From the NCBI RefSeq assembly GCF_009377205.1, contig NZ_VJZE01000025.1, positions 1 through 42,312 on the forward strand: a stretch of 42,312 nucleotides of DNA, given 5' to 3'. Made by a program: the position numbers and the translations under genes. The notes beneath the pieces were generated by a model. The model was not told the origin of the DNA and made no database searches. It saw only the letters and a program-made list of their open reading frames with translations. This stretch comes from Streptomyces phyllanthi. Its GTDB lineage: Bacteria > Actinomycetota > Actinomycetes > Streptomycetales > Streptomycetaceae. This document shows, piece by piece, positions 34,666 to 42,312 of the stretch. Each line of letters starts with the position of its first letter. Positions within the stretch are counted from its first letter, which is position 1.

Positions 34666-34730
34666 CGAGGCACCGGGTAGGGACACGGAACGCGTGTTCC
34701 CTACGGCTCTGTTGCGGACGCGCGCATTCC

Positions 34731-34958
34731 TCAGCCGACGCTCCAGCCGGGAACCGTCGGCAGCACCTTCTCGGCGACGCGGAGCAACGCCGTGTCATCC
34801 AGCGGCACATCGTCCTGACGCCAGACGACGACCTCGAAGGAGCCACCGCCGTCCTTCGCGTCCTTGGCGACCAGCAGTCTGCGGGCGATGCCTACGGGGC
34901 CGGCCAGGAACACCGCGACCGGCACCACCGCCGCGGCCGCCTGGGCCCCCGCGCTCAT
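34731..34958 (-). CDS. Small hypothetical membrane-associated protein
   Basis: A 75-residue frame starts with a hydrophobic stretch (AQAAAAVVPVAVFLAGPVG, about 4-22) and then a basic segment and an acidic C-terminal region with FEVVVWRQDDVPLDD and LLRVAEKVLPTVPGW. It may be a membrane-anchored or secreted small protein. ATG 34958 has AGGAAGGG ahead; ATG 34991 (86 residues) is an alternative. I do not recognise a family, and coding status is only moderately supported. Confidence 0.5.
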   Translation of the reverse strand: MSAGAQAAAAVVPVAVFLAGPVGIARRLLVAKDAKDGGGSFEVVVWRQDDVPLDDTALLRVAEKVLPTVPGWSVG

Positions 34959-35109
34959 GCCCTTCCTGGATTCAGCGCACTCGTCGACCATGTCCCCACG
35001 ACCATGTCCCCATCCTGCGTGCGCGCCCGATACACGCCTCCGTGGTGGCGGCTCGCCCCGGGTTCCCGGAAGTACGACTGCGATACGAGCCATGGCCCGG
35101 GAAACGCCG

Positions 35110-35145
35110 AGGGCGGTGGAGTCCGGATACCGACTCCACCGCCCT
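35110..35145 (-). terminator. nrdJ terminator
   Basis: AGGGCGGTGGAGTC (35110-35123) and GACTCCACCGCCCT (35132-35145) are perfect 14-base arms with an 8-base loop, 35 bases past the nrdJ stop. Confidence 0.85.
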
Positions 35146-35179
35146 GACCAGCTAGTTCACGCCCAGCAGGCGCCCGGGG

Positions 35180-38065
35180 TCAGCTGCATCCGCTGGTCGA
35201 GCCGCAGCCCTCGCAGATGTAGCAGGAGCCGGCTCGCTGCATCTTCGTACCGCAGGAGAAGCAGAGCGGGGCGTCCGCCTGGATACCCAGCTGCATCTCC
35301 ACGAGTTCGGCGCTGGTGTGGGCCTGCTGCGGGGCGGGCTTGGCCGCCTCGACGCCCGCCCTGGGGGTGGCGACGGCCTTCAGCTCCTGCGCGCGCGGCG
35401 CGGACTGGGCCAGCCCCTCCACGTCGACCTCTTCCTCGGTCGGCTCGTAGGAGCCGGTCTCGAGGTGGCGCTGGCGCTCCTCGGCGGAGTGGATGCCGAG
35501 CGCGGAACGGGTCTCGAACGGCAGGAAGTCGAGCGCCAGGCGGCGGAAGATGTAGTCGACGATCGACTGCGCCATCCGCACGTCCGGGTCGTCCGTCATG
35601 CCGGCCGGCTCGAAGCGCATATTGGTGAACTTCGAGACGTACGTCTCCAGGGGGACGCCGTACTGGAGACCGACGGAGACGGCGATCGAGAAGGCGTCCA
35701 TCATGCCCGCGAGGGTCGAGCCCTGCTTGGACATCTTCAGGAAGACCTCGCCCAGGCCGTCGTCGGGGTAGGAGTTGGCCGTCATGTAGCCCTCGGCGCC
35801 GCCGACCGTGAAGGACGTGGTGATACCAGGGCGGCCCTTCGGGAGACGCTTGCGGACCGGGCGGTACTCGACGACCTTCTCGACCTTGGTCTCGGCGACG
35901 GGCTCCTCGGCCTTGGTCTCCTCGGGCTCCTTCTTCTTGGCGGAGAGCGGCTGGCCGACCTTGCAGTTGTCGCGGTAGATCGCGAGCGCCTTGACGCCCA
36001 GCTTCCACGCCTCGAAGTAGACCTCTTCGACATCCTCGACGGTGGCCGACTCCGGCAGGTTGACCGTCTTGGAGAGCGCACCGGAGATCCACGGCTGGAT
36101 CGCGGCCATCATGCGGACGTGGCCCATCGCGGAGATGGAGCGCTCGCCCATGGCGCAGTCGAAGACCTCGTAGTGCTGGGGCTTGAGGCCCGGGGCGTCG
36201 ATCACGTTGCCGTGCTCGGCGATGTGGGCGACGATCGCCTCGATCTGCTCCTCCTGGTAACCCAGGCGGCGCAGGGCCTGCGGGACGGTGCCGTTCACGA
36301 TCTGCATCGAGCCGCCGCCGACCAGCTTCTTGAACTTGACCAGCGCGAGGTCGGGCTCGAGGCCGGTGGTGTCGCAGGACATCGCGAGACCGATGGTGCC
36401 GGTCGGGGCGATGACGGACGCCTGGGAGTTGCGGAAGCCGTTCTTCTCGCCGACGCGGAGCACGTCCTGCCAGGCCTCCGTGGCGGCGGCCCAGACCGGG
36501 GTGTCCAGGTCGTCCATGCGGACGGCCTTGCCGTTGGCGTCGGCGTGCTGCTGCATCACGCGCAGGTGCGGCTGCGCGTTGCGGGCGTATCCGTCGTACG
36601 GGCCGACGACCGCGGCCAGTTCGGCGGAGCGGCGGTACGAGGTGCCGGTCATCAGTGACGTGATGGCACCGGCCAGCGCGCGGCCGCCGTCGGAGTCGTA
36701 CGCGTGACCGGTCGCCATCAGGAGGGCGCCCAGGTTGGCGTAGCCGATGCCGAGCTGGCGGAAGGCGCGGGTGTTCTCGCCGATCTTCTGGGTCGGGAAG
36801 TCCGCGAAGCAGATGGAGATGTCCATCGCGGTGATGACGAGCTCGACGACCTTCTGGAAGCGCTCGACGTCGAACGACTGGTTGCCCTTGCCGTCGTCGC
36901 TCAGGAACTTCATCAGGTTCAGCGAGGCCAGGTTGCAGGACGTGTTGTCCAGGTGCATGTACTCGCTGCACGGGTTCGAGCCGTTGATACGGCCGGACTC
37001 CGGGCACGTGTGCCAGTGGTTGATCGTGTCGTCGTACTGGATGCCGGGGTCGGCGCAGGCCCAGGCGGCCTCGGCCATCTTGCGGAACAGGGACTTGGCG
37101 TCGACCTCCTCGATGACCTCACCGGTCATCCGCGCGCGCAGGCCGAACTTCCCGCCGGACTCGACGGCCTTCATGAACTCGTCGTTCACACGGACCGAGT
37201 TGTTGGCGTTCTGGTACTGGACGGAGGTGATGTCATCGCCGCCGAGGTCCATGTCGAAGCCCGCGTCACGGAGGGCGCGGATCTTCTCCTCCTCCTTGAC
37301 CTTGGTCTCGATGAAGTCCTCGATGTCGGGGTGGTCGACGTCGAGGATGACCATCTTGGCGGCGCGGCGGGTGGCGCCACCGGACTTGATCGTTCCCGCG
37401 GAGGCGTCGGCGCCGCGCATGAAGGAGACGGGACCGGAGGCGTTGCCGCCGGAGGAGAGGAGCTCCTTGGAGGAGCGGATACGGGAGAGGTTCAGGCCGG
37501 CGCCGGAACCGCCCTTGAAGATCATGCCCTCTTCCTTGTACCAGTCGAGGATCGACTCCATGGAGTCGTCGACGGCCAGGATGAAGCAGGCGGAGACCTG
37601 CTGGGGCTGGGGCGTGCCGACGTTGAACCAGACCGGGCTGTTGAAGCTGAAGATCTGGTGCAGGAGGGCGTACGCCAGTTCGTGCTCGAAGATCTCGGCG
37701 TCGGCGGGCGAGGCGAAGTACTTGTAGTCCTCACCGGCCTTCCGGTACGTCTTCACGATGCGGTCGATGAGCTGCTTCAGGCTCACCTCGCGCTGCGGGG
37801 TGCCGACGGCACCCCGGAAGTACTTGCTGGTGACGATGTTGACCGCGTTCACCGACCAGAACTCGGGGAACTCGACGCCGCGCTGCTCGAAGTTGACCGA
37901 GCCGTCGCGCCAGTTGGTCATGACGACGTCACGGAGCGCCCACTCGACCTCGTCGTACGGGTGCACGCCAGGGGTGGTGTGGATGCGCTCGATACGCAGT
38001 CCCTTGCTCGCCTTGGTGCCCTTGGCGCGGGAACTCCGTGCCGGACCGCTCGCCGTCTCTGTCAT
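35180..38065 (-). CDS. nrdJ: Class II (adenosylcobalamin-dependent) ribonucleotide reductase
   Basis: This 961-residue enzyme converts ribonucleotides to deoxyribonucleotides with vitamin B12, independent of oxygen. Order: N-terminal basic segment; NSPVWFNVG and SACFILAVDDS (active-site Cys region); GSGAGLNLSRIRSS; NGSNPCSEYMHLDNTSCNLA (radical-site Cys region NPCSE); QASVIAPTGTIGLAM; and a C-terminal zinc/thiol domain with CFSCGTKMQ and CYICEGCGSTSGC. ATG 38065 is chosen, with AGGGAGG ahead; the frame is open further upstream to 38473 inside nrdR but that is not coding. It follows nrdR by 160 bases in the standard nrdRJ operon of Streptomyces, controlled by NrdR. No B12 riboswitch is visible. 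Confidence 0.97.
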   Translation of the reverse strand: MTETASGPARSSRAKGTKASKGLRIERIHTTPGVHPYDEVEWALRDVVMTNWRDGSVNFEQRGVEFPEFWSVNAVNIVTSKYFRGAVGTPQREVSLKQLIDRIVKTYRKAGEDYKYFASPADAEIFEHELAYALLHQIFSFNSPVWFNVGTPQPQQVSACFILAVDDSMESILDWYKEEGMIFKGGSGAGLNLSRIRSSKELLSSGGNASGPVSFMRGADASAGTIKSGGATRRAAKMVILDVDHPDIEDFIETKVKEEEKIRALRDAGFDMDLGGDDITSVQYQNANNSVRVNDEFMKAVESGGKFGLRARMTGEVIEEVDAKSLFRKMAEAAWACADPGIQYDDTINHWHTCPESGRINGSNPCSEYMHLDNTSCNLASLNLMKFLSDDGKGNQSFDVERFQKVVELVITAMDISICFADFPTQKIGENTRAFRQLGIGYANLGALLMATGHAYDSDGGRALAGAITSLMTGTSYRRSAELAAVVGPYDGYARNAQPHLRVMQQHADANGKAVRMDDLDTPVWAAATEAWQDVLRVGEKNGFRNSQASVIAPTGTIGLAMSCDTTGLEPDLALVKFKKLVGGGSMQIVNGTVPQALRRLGYQEEQIEAIVAHIAEHGNVIDAPGLKPQHYEVFDCAMGERSISAMGHVRMMAAIQPWISGALSKTVNLPESATVEDVEEVYFEAWKLGVKALAIYRDNCKVGQPLSAKKKEPEETKAEEPVAETKVEKVVEYRPVRKRLPKGRPGITTSFTVGGAEGYMTANSYPDDGLGEVFLKMSKQGSTLAGMMDAFSIAVSVGLQYGVPLETYVSKFTNMRFEPAGMTDDPDVRMAQSIVDYIFRRLALDFLPFETRSALGIHSAEERQRHLETGSYEPTEEEVDVEGLAQSAPRAQELKAVATPRAGVEAAKPAPQQAHTSAELVEMQLGIQADAPLCFSCGTKMQRAGSCYICEGCGSTSGCS

Positions 38066-38225
38066 GCCGCCTCCCTGTACGGGCGAAAACGCCCTGAAGT
38101 GCCACTTTGTTCCCGTGACACGGTGTTCTGTCTTGTGTCGCGGCGCCGCTCGCGCAACCCCCCGCGACAGGTTCTGATCGCCGCCGATCGTCCGGTCCGG
38201 ATGGTCCTTCCGGGCGGTCCGCCGG

Positions 38226-38780
38226 TCAGTCGGCGGCGCGGGCGGGCATGGGGACCCCTCCGGTCCCCCCGGGCCCGCGCTCGGGTTTCCGGCACTCCTC
38301 ACGCGCGTCTTCGTCGTCCGCGGCGGAGCGCTTCCCCTGCTCTTCCCTGAGTTCCGCGATGGCCGCCTCGAAGTCCTCCAGCGAGTCGAACGCCCGGTAG
38401 ACCGAGGCGAACCGCAGGTAGGCGACGAGATCGAGCTCCTGCAACGGGCCGAGAATGGCCAGCCCCACGTCATGAGTGGTCAGCTCGGCGCTCCCGGTGG
38501 CCCGCACCGCCTCCTCGACCCGCTGGCCGAGCTGGGCAAGCGCGTCCTCGGTGACGGGCCGCCCCTGGCACGCCTTGCGCACACCGTTGATGACCTTCGT
38601 CCGACTGAAGGGTTCGGTGACGCCGGACCGCTTGACCACCATCAGTGAACACGTCTCCACCGTCGTGAAACGACGGGAGCAGTCGGGACACTGACGGCGC
38701 CTGCGGATCGACGTTCCGTCGTCGGTCGTACGGGAGTCGACGACACGGCTGTCGGGGTGCCTGCAGAAGGGGCAGTGCAT
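38226..38780 (-). CDS. nrdR: Transcriptional repressor NrdR
   Basis: This 184-residue protein has an N-terminal zinc ribbon (Cys3, Cys6, Cys31, Cys34 in MHCPFC and QCPDC) and an ATP-cone domain (about 46-136, [20 protein letters not shown]). It represses ribonucleotide reductase genes when dATP is bound. The last 35 residues are acidic and variable. ATG 38780 follows a GGAG. It heads nrdRJ; two tandem NrdR boxes lie 110-156 bases upstream, consistent with autoregulation. Confidence 0.96.
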   Translation of the reverse strand: MHCPFCRHPDSRVVDSRTTDDGTSIRRRRQCPDCSRRFTTVETCSLMVVKRSGVTEPFSRTKVINGVRKACQGRPVTEDALAQLGQRVEEAVRATGSAELTTHDVGLAILGPLQELDLVAYLRFASVYRAFDSLEDFEAAIAELREEQGKRSAADDEDAREECRKPERGPGGTGGVPMPARAAD

Positions 38781-38889
38781 GGAACTCCAACCCTCCTCAC
38801 AGCAGACTCGATAGCCCCGTATGGCCGCTTGCGCCCCACGAAGCAGCCCCAAGCATAGGGGATGCCGATGAGCCTGCAGCCCCGGGGGA

Positions 38890-38936
38890 CCACAACTTCT
38901 GGGCTGTTGTAGCCATCCAAGCACTACATGTAGGGG
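38890..38936 (-). promoter_or_regulatory. Two tandem NrdR boxes
   Basis: Box 1 is GCACTACATGTAGGGG (38921-38936, with perfect core CTACATGTAG) and box 2 is CCACAACTTCTGGGCT (38890-38905). They start 31 bases apart, so the spacer is 15 bases, which is three helical turns as in known NrdR box pairs. They fit the NrdR box form ACAC-W-A-n-AT-n-T-W-GTGT loosely. Confidence 0.75.
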
Positions 38937-39225
38937 CTTGGCACGTAAACCAGTCCACGCCGCGCGTGTCGCACACGCCGAGACATGTGCCGCCAGGCCA
39001 TTCCGCCGCAGGACGGACGGGGATACGGTGGGCGCCACGCTGGCGGAGGCGGCGCCCGGTTGACGGGACGGCGGGTGGCAGACTGGGCCGCGCGGCGACA
39101 TCGGCCCACAAGGCCGTCGCCCTCGGCGGTGAAGAGTACCGCGATGATCGGTTTTGTCCGCCAGGAGCGGCGTTGGCCATACACTCCCACACCTGATCAC
39201 GTCAGGCAGTCCACAGTTTTTCACT

Positions 39226-39266
39226 CGAACGTGTGTTTGGCGCAACCTTTCGAAAGCAACTACCGT
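39226..39266 (+). promoter_or_regulatory. lexA promoter with SOS box
   Basis: CGAACGTGTGTTTG (39226-39239) matches the SOS box CGAAC-N4-GTTCG except at one base. It overlaps TTGGCG (39237-39242), which is 18 bases from TACCGT (39261-39266). LexA would therefore cover the -35 of its own promoter. Confidence 0.7.
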
Positions 39267-39300
39267 TGTGCTGCACGGGAGACCATCGAGAGGGGCCGAC

Positions 39301-40077
39301 GTGACCACCACCGCAGACAGTGCCGCCATCACTGCCCAGGACCGCTCCCAGGACCGATTCGAGCCGGTGCATGCGATGAACGAAGCCACGAATCCTGAGG
39401 GACCCAAGCGGTCCCTGCCTGGCCGACCTCCAGGCATCCGGGCGGACAGCTCCGGACTCACGGACCGGCAGCGCCGGGTCATCGAGGTCATCAGGGACTC
39501 CGTGCAGCGGCGCGGCTACCCGCCGTCGATGCGCGAGATCGGCCAGGCGGTCGGCCTCTCCAGCACGTCCTCGGTGGCGCACCAGCTGATGGCCCTGGAG
39601 CGCAAGGGCTTCCTCCGCCGCGACCCGCACCGCCCGCGCGCGTACGAGGTCCGGGGCTCCGACCAGGCGTCGGCGCAGCCCGCTGACACGACGGGCAAGC
39701 CGGCCGCGTCGTACGTCCCGCTCGTCGGCCGTATCGCCGCCGGTGGGCCGATCCTCGCCGAGGAGTCGGTCGAGGACGTGTTCCCGCTCCCGAGGCAGCT
39801 GGTCGGTGACGGTGAGCTGTTCGTGCTGAAGGTCGTCGGCGACTCGATGATCGAGGCCGCCATCTGCGACGGGGACTGGGTGACGGTCCGCCGTCAGCCG
39901 GTCGCCGAGAACGGTGACATCGTGGCGGCGATGCTGGACGGCGAGGCCACGGTCAAGCGCTTCAAGCGCGAGGACGGCCATGTATGGCTCCTCCCGCACA
40001 ACGCCGCGTACGAGCCGATCCCCGGTGACGACGCGACCATCCTGGGCAAGGTGGTGGCGGTGCTACGACGGGTGTGA
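39301..40077 (+). CDS. lexA: SOS repressor LexA
   Basis: This 258-residue repressor and self-cleaving protease has an N-terminal winged helix ([34 protein letters not shown]) and a C-terminal serine peptidase domain. The cleavage site is Ala147-Gly148 in VGRIAAGGP, the nucleophile Ser182 in GDSM, and the general base Lys219 in TVKRF. It has a long N-terminal extension before the HTH (about 45 residues), common in Streptomyces. GTG 39301 is preceded by GAGAGGGG. Its operator lies in its own promoter. It converges on dinG. Confidence 0.97.
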   Translation: MTTTADSAAITAQDRSQDRFEPVHAMNEATNPEGPKRSLPGRPPGIRADSSGLTDRQRRVIEVIRDSVQRRGYPPSMREIGQAVGLSSTSSVAHQLMALERKGFLRRDPHRPRAYEVRGSDQASAQPADTTGKPAASYVPLVGRIAAGGPILAEESVEDVFPLPRQLVGDGELFVLKVVGDSMIEAAICDGDWVTVRRQPVAENGDIVAAMLDGEATVKRFKREDGHVWLLPHNAAYEPIPGDDATILGKVVAVLRRV

Positions 40078-40109
40078 CCCTGCGGCGAGCGGCGTGCCGC
40101 CCTCGATCC

Positions 40110-40144
40110 GGGCCCCGGAACCCCCTGCGCCGGTTCCGGGGCCC
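40110..40144 (+). terminator. lexA terminator
   Basis: GGGCCCCGGAAC (40110-40121) and GTTCCGGGGCCC (40133-40144) are perfect 12-base arms with an 11-base loop. Confidence 0.8.
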
Positions 40145-40175
40145 TGCGCTGTCCGGCCCCGCTCCGCTGCACTTG

Positions 40176-40217
40176 GACGGGGGTGCCGTGTCCTGGCCGG
40201 GACACGGCACCCCCGTC
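40176..40217 (-). terminator. dinG terminator
   Basis: GACGGGGGTGCCGTGTCC (40176-40193) and its perfect 18-base complement (40200-40217) with a 6-base loop, two bases from the dinG stop. It also backs up the lexA terminator. Confidence 0.85.
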
Positions 40218-40218
40218 C

Positions 40219-42231
40219 TCATGCCTCTTCCTTCTCCTTCTCCGTCTCCTTCGCCGCCTTGTCGATCGCGGCCAGGGACTTGCGCACCTGATTACGGTCC
40301 GTCGTGTACCAGAAGTCGGGCAGTGACGCCTTCAGATAGCTGCCGTAACGGGCCGTCGCGAGACGCTGATCCAGTACGGCGACCACACCGCGGTCTCCGG
40401 AGGCCCGTACGAGACGGCCGGCGCCCTGGGCCATCAGCAGGGCCGCGTGGGTGGCCGCGACCGCCATGAAGCCGTTGCCCCCCGCGTCCTCGACGGCCTT
40501 CTGGCGGGCGCTCATCAGGGGATCGTCGGGTCGCGGGAAGGGGATCTTGTCCATGACCACGAGCTGGCAGCTGGGGCCCGGCACGTCGACGCCCTGCCAG
40601 AGGGAGAGCGTGCCGAAAAGGCAGGTCTCCGGGTCGGCGGCGAAGCTCTTGATCAGCTCGCCGAGCGTCTCCTCGCCCTGCAGGAGGATCGGGTACTCGG
40701 GGATACGGGCGCGCAGCTCCTCGGCTGCCAGCTGGGCCGCCCGCATCGACGAGAACAGGCCCAGCGTGCGTCCGCCAGCGGCCTGGATCAGTTCGGTGAG
40801 CTCGTCCAGCATGTCGGCGCGGTCGCCGTCCCGGGCGGGGCGCGCCAGGTGCTTGGCGACGTACAGGATGCCCTGCTTCGGGTAGTCGAACGGCGAGCCG
40901 ACGTCGACGCCCTTCCACTCGGGCAGGTCCTCGCCCCCTGTGCCCTCGGGCGCCAGGCCCAGCGAAGCTCCCACGCCGTTGAAGTCGCCACCGAGCTTCA
41001 GGGTCGCCGAGGTGAGGGTGACGGAACGGTCCGTGAAGAGCTTCTCCCTGAGGAGCCCCGACACGGACATGGGGGCGACGCGCAGGGAGGCGCCGCTGGG
41101 TCGATATGCGGCTCCGCCGCGGGGGTCGTGGCGCTCGTACCAGACGACGTCCCACTCCGAGCCGTTGCTGATCCGCTCCGCCACGTCGTGCACGGTCTCC
41201 ACCGAGGCGAGCGCCTGTTTGCGGACCGCGTCCTCGTCCTGGACGGACTTGTCGCGTGTGTTGCCGATGGCCGAGATCACCGTACGAGCGGCGTCCCGCA
41301 GCGCCATGAGGGCGTATCCGAGGTCCTCCGGGATCTCCTCCAGGCGGCCCGGAAGCGCCAGCTCCATCAGCCGCTCGAAGCCCTCGGCGGCGGTCTGGAG
41401 CTGGTCGGCGGCCTTCTCGTTGACGAGCTTCGCGGCGCGGCGCACGGCACGGTTGACCTGGCCCGGTGTGAGCTCCCCGGTGGCCACACCCGTCACGCGG
41501 GAGACCAGCTCGTGCGCCTCGTCGACGATCAGTACCTCATGCTGTGGGAGCACCGGCGCACCCTCGATGGCGTCGATCGCGAGCAGCGCGTGGTTGGTGA
41601 CGACGACGTCGGAGAGCTTGGCCCGTTCGCGCGCCATCTCGGCGAAGCACTCGGCACCGTACGCGCACTTGGAGGCGCCGAGGCACTCCCGGGAGGACAC
41701 CGAAACCTGCGCCCAGGCCCGGTCGGAGACGCCCGGAGTCAGGTTGTCGCGGTCGCCTGTCTCCGTCTCCTGCGACCAGTCCCGCAGCCGCAGCAGGTCC
41801 TGGCCCAGCTTGCTGGTGGGCGCGGCCGCCTCGAACTGGTCGAAGAGGCCCTCCTCCTCGTCCTGGGGCACACCCTCGTGCAGCCGGTGCAGGCACAGGT
41901 AGTTCGACCGGCCTTTGAGCATCGCGAACTCGGGACGGCGGCGCAGCAGCGGGTGCAGCGCCTCGACCGTGCGCGGCAGGTCCCGCTCCACGAGCTGGCG
42001 CTGCAGCGCGAGGGTGGCCGTCGCCACGACGACACGCTCCCCGTGCGCTAGGGCGGGGACCAGGTAGCCCAGCGACTTTCCAGTGCCGGTGCCCGCCTGG
42101 ACCAGCAGGTGCGAGCCGTCGTCGATGGCCTCCGCGACGGCTTCGGCCATCGTCACCTGGCCGGGGCGCTCCGTGCCGCCGACGGCGGTGACAGCGGCAT
42201 GGAGGAGTTCGGGAAGTGAGGGCTTCGTCAT
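40219..42231 (-). CDS. DinG-type ATP-dependent DNA helicase
   Basis: This 670-residue XPD/DinG-family helicase has Walker A QAGTGTGKS (Lys52), DEAH box IVDEAHE, motif III/IV TLTSATL, and motif VI GAGRLVRASGDRG. Four cysteines between motifs I and II (NYLCLH, ECLGAS, KCAYGA, ECFAE) match the XPD-type iron-sulfur site. Such helicases unwind 5'-3' and resolve R-loops and stalled forks. ATG 42231 has no clear ribosome binding site; TAGGGT lies nine bases upstream (42241-42246, minus strand). Placed against lexA, it fits a DNA-damage context, but no SOS box precedes it in the window. Confidence 0.93.
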   Translation of the reverse strand: MTKPSLPELLHAAVTAVGGTERPGQVTMAEAVAEAIDDGSHLLVQAGTGTGKSLGYLVPALAHGERVVVATATLALQRQLVERDLPRTVEALHPLLRRRPEFAMLKGRSNYLCLHRLHEGVPQDEEEGLFDQFEAAAPTSKLGQDLLRLRDWSQETETGDRDNLTPGVSDRAWAQVSVSSRECLGASKCAYGAECFAEMARERAKLSDVVVTNHALLAIDAIEGAPVLPQHEVLIVDEAHELVSRVTGVATGELTPGQVNRAVRRAAKLVNEKAADQLQTAAEGFERLMELALPGRLEEIPEDLGYALMALRDAARTVISAIGNTRDKSVQDEDAVRKQALASVETVHDVAERISNGSEWDVVWYERHDPRGGAAYRPSGASLRVAPMSVSGLLREKLFTDRSVTLTSATLKLGGDFNGVGASLGLAPEGTGGEDLPEWKGVDVGSPFDYPKQGILYVAKHLARPARDGDRADMLDELTELIQAAGGRTLGLFSSMRAAQLAAEELRARIPEYPILLQGEETLGELIKSFAADPETCLFGTLSLWQGVDVPGPSCQLVVMDKIPFPRPDDPLMSARQKAVEDAGGNGFMAVAATHAALLMAQGAGRLVRASGDRGVVAVLDQRLATARYGSYLKASLPDFWYTTDRNQVRKSLAAIDKAAKETEKEKEEA

Positions 42232-42312
42232 AGCGCGACCACCCTACGGCCCGGCACTGACATCCGGGTGATCGAGGCGGAGGTGAAGGGCGTGATCAGG
42301 TCGGGGCCCGGG
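42232..42312. other. Window end, upstream region of dinG
   Basis: 81 bases. Apart from the TAGGGT element of the dinG promoter, nothing is recognised. Confidence 0.3.

Larger units (their letters stand above)
38781..39300. other. Intergenic region between divergent nrdR and lexA
   Basis: 520 bases holding the NrdR boxes (38890-38936) and the lexA operator and promoter (39226-39266). No gene is supported between them. Confidence 0.6.

Noticed and set aside
38781..38890. B12 riboswitch before nrdRJ
   Set aside because: No B12-box-like conserved segment or matching stems could be seen in the short leader.
40447..42051. Long antisense frame over dinG
   Set aside because: Shadow of a well-conserved helicase gene.

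Overview
The window is a very GC-rich stretch of an actinobacterial chromosome. It is almost certainly from a Streptomyces: hrdB (principal sigma factor) lies directly beside the sporulation regulator whiH, third codon positions are almost all G or C, GTG starts are common, and the order parE - DUF7455 - hrdB - whiH - RecQ - rnhB - nrdJ - nrdR - lexA matches what I remember of the S. coelicolor core chromosome. No tRNA, rRNA, transposase, prophage or CRISPR array is visible. This is core-genome sequence rather than an island.

Layout. 1-6.5 kb is a carboxylate section: the C-terminal part of a citrate synthase-like gene, a sucrase/ferredoxin-like gene behind an apparent DmdR/IdeR iron box, a CitA/DcuS-type sensor kinase with its response regulator, and a convergent DUF485 plus acetate-type sodium symporter operon. 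6.7-13.5 kb holds parE, a small zinc-ribbon protein (DUF7455), a secreted trypsin-like protease, hrdB and whiH. 13.7-18.8 kb, on the minus strand, holds a glycogen-debranching-like protein lacking the usual active-site motifs, a Nudix/NrtR-type regulator and a fused ABC transporter. 18.8-24.9 kb holds a 60-bp tandem repeat, a DUF4192 protein, an inverted pair of DnaA boxes, a RecQ helicase fused to a phosphoribosyltransferase-like domain, and an orphan hypothetical gene. 25.4-29.3 kb holds a proline-rich hypothetical protein, rnhB, and a divergent TetR/MFS efflux pair with two palindromic operators. 29.7-34.7 kb holds a DUF4173 membrane protein, an ADP-ribosylglycohydrolase/histidine phosphatase pair, a DUF4937 protein and a TerD protein. 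35.2-42.2 kb is a nucleotide supply and DNA-damage section: nrdR-nrdJ with two tandem NrdR boxes, lexA with an SOS-like operator, and a DinG-type helicase.

How the genes work together. Kinase, response regulator and symporter probably sense and import small carboxylates that enter metabolism at citrate synthase. hrdB and whiH join vegetative transcription to sporulation control; whiH is preceded by a sequence resembling a sigma-WhiG -10. nrdRJ, lexA, dinG, recQ, rnhB and parE together cover dNTP supply, topology and repair. A recurring feature is a TANNNT -10 element 6-7 bases before a start codon with no ribosome binding site, which suggests several leaderless mRNAs. I did not find a clearly new multi-gene system. 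The most interesting points are the paired DnaA boxes at 21.1 kb, the debranching-like pseudoenzyme, the RecQ-PRTase fusion, an SOS-like box before parE, and the 60-bp repeat.
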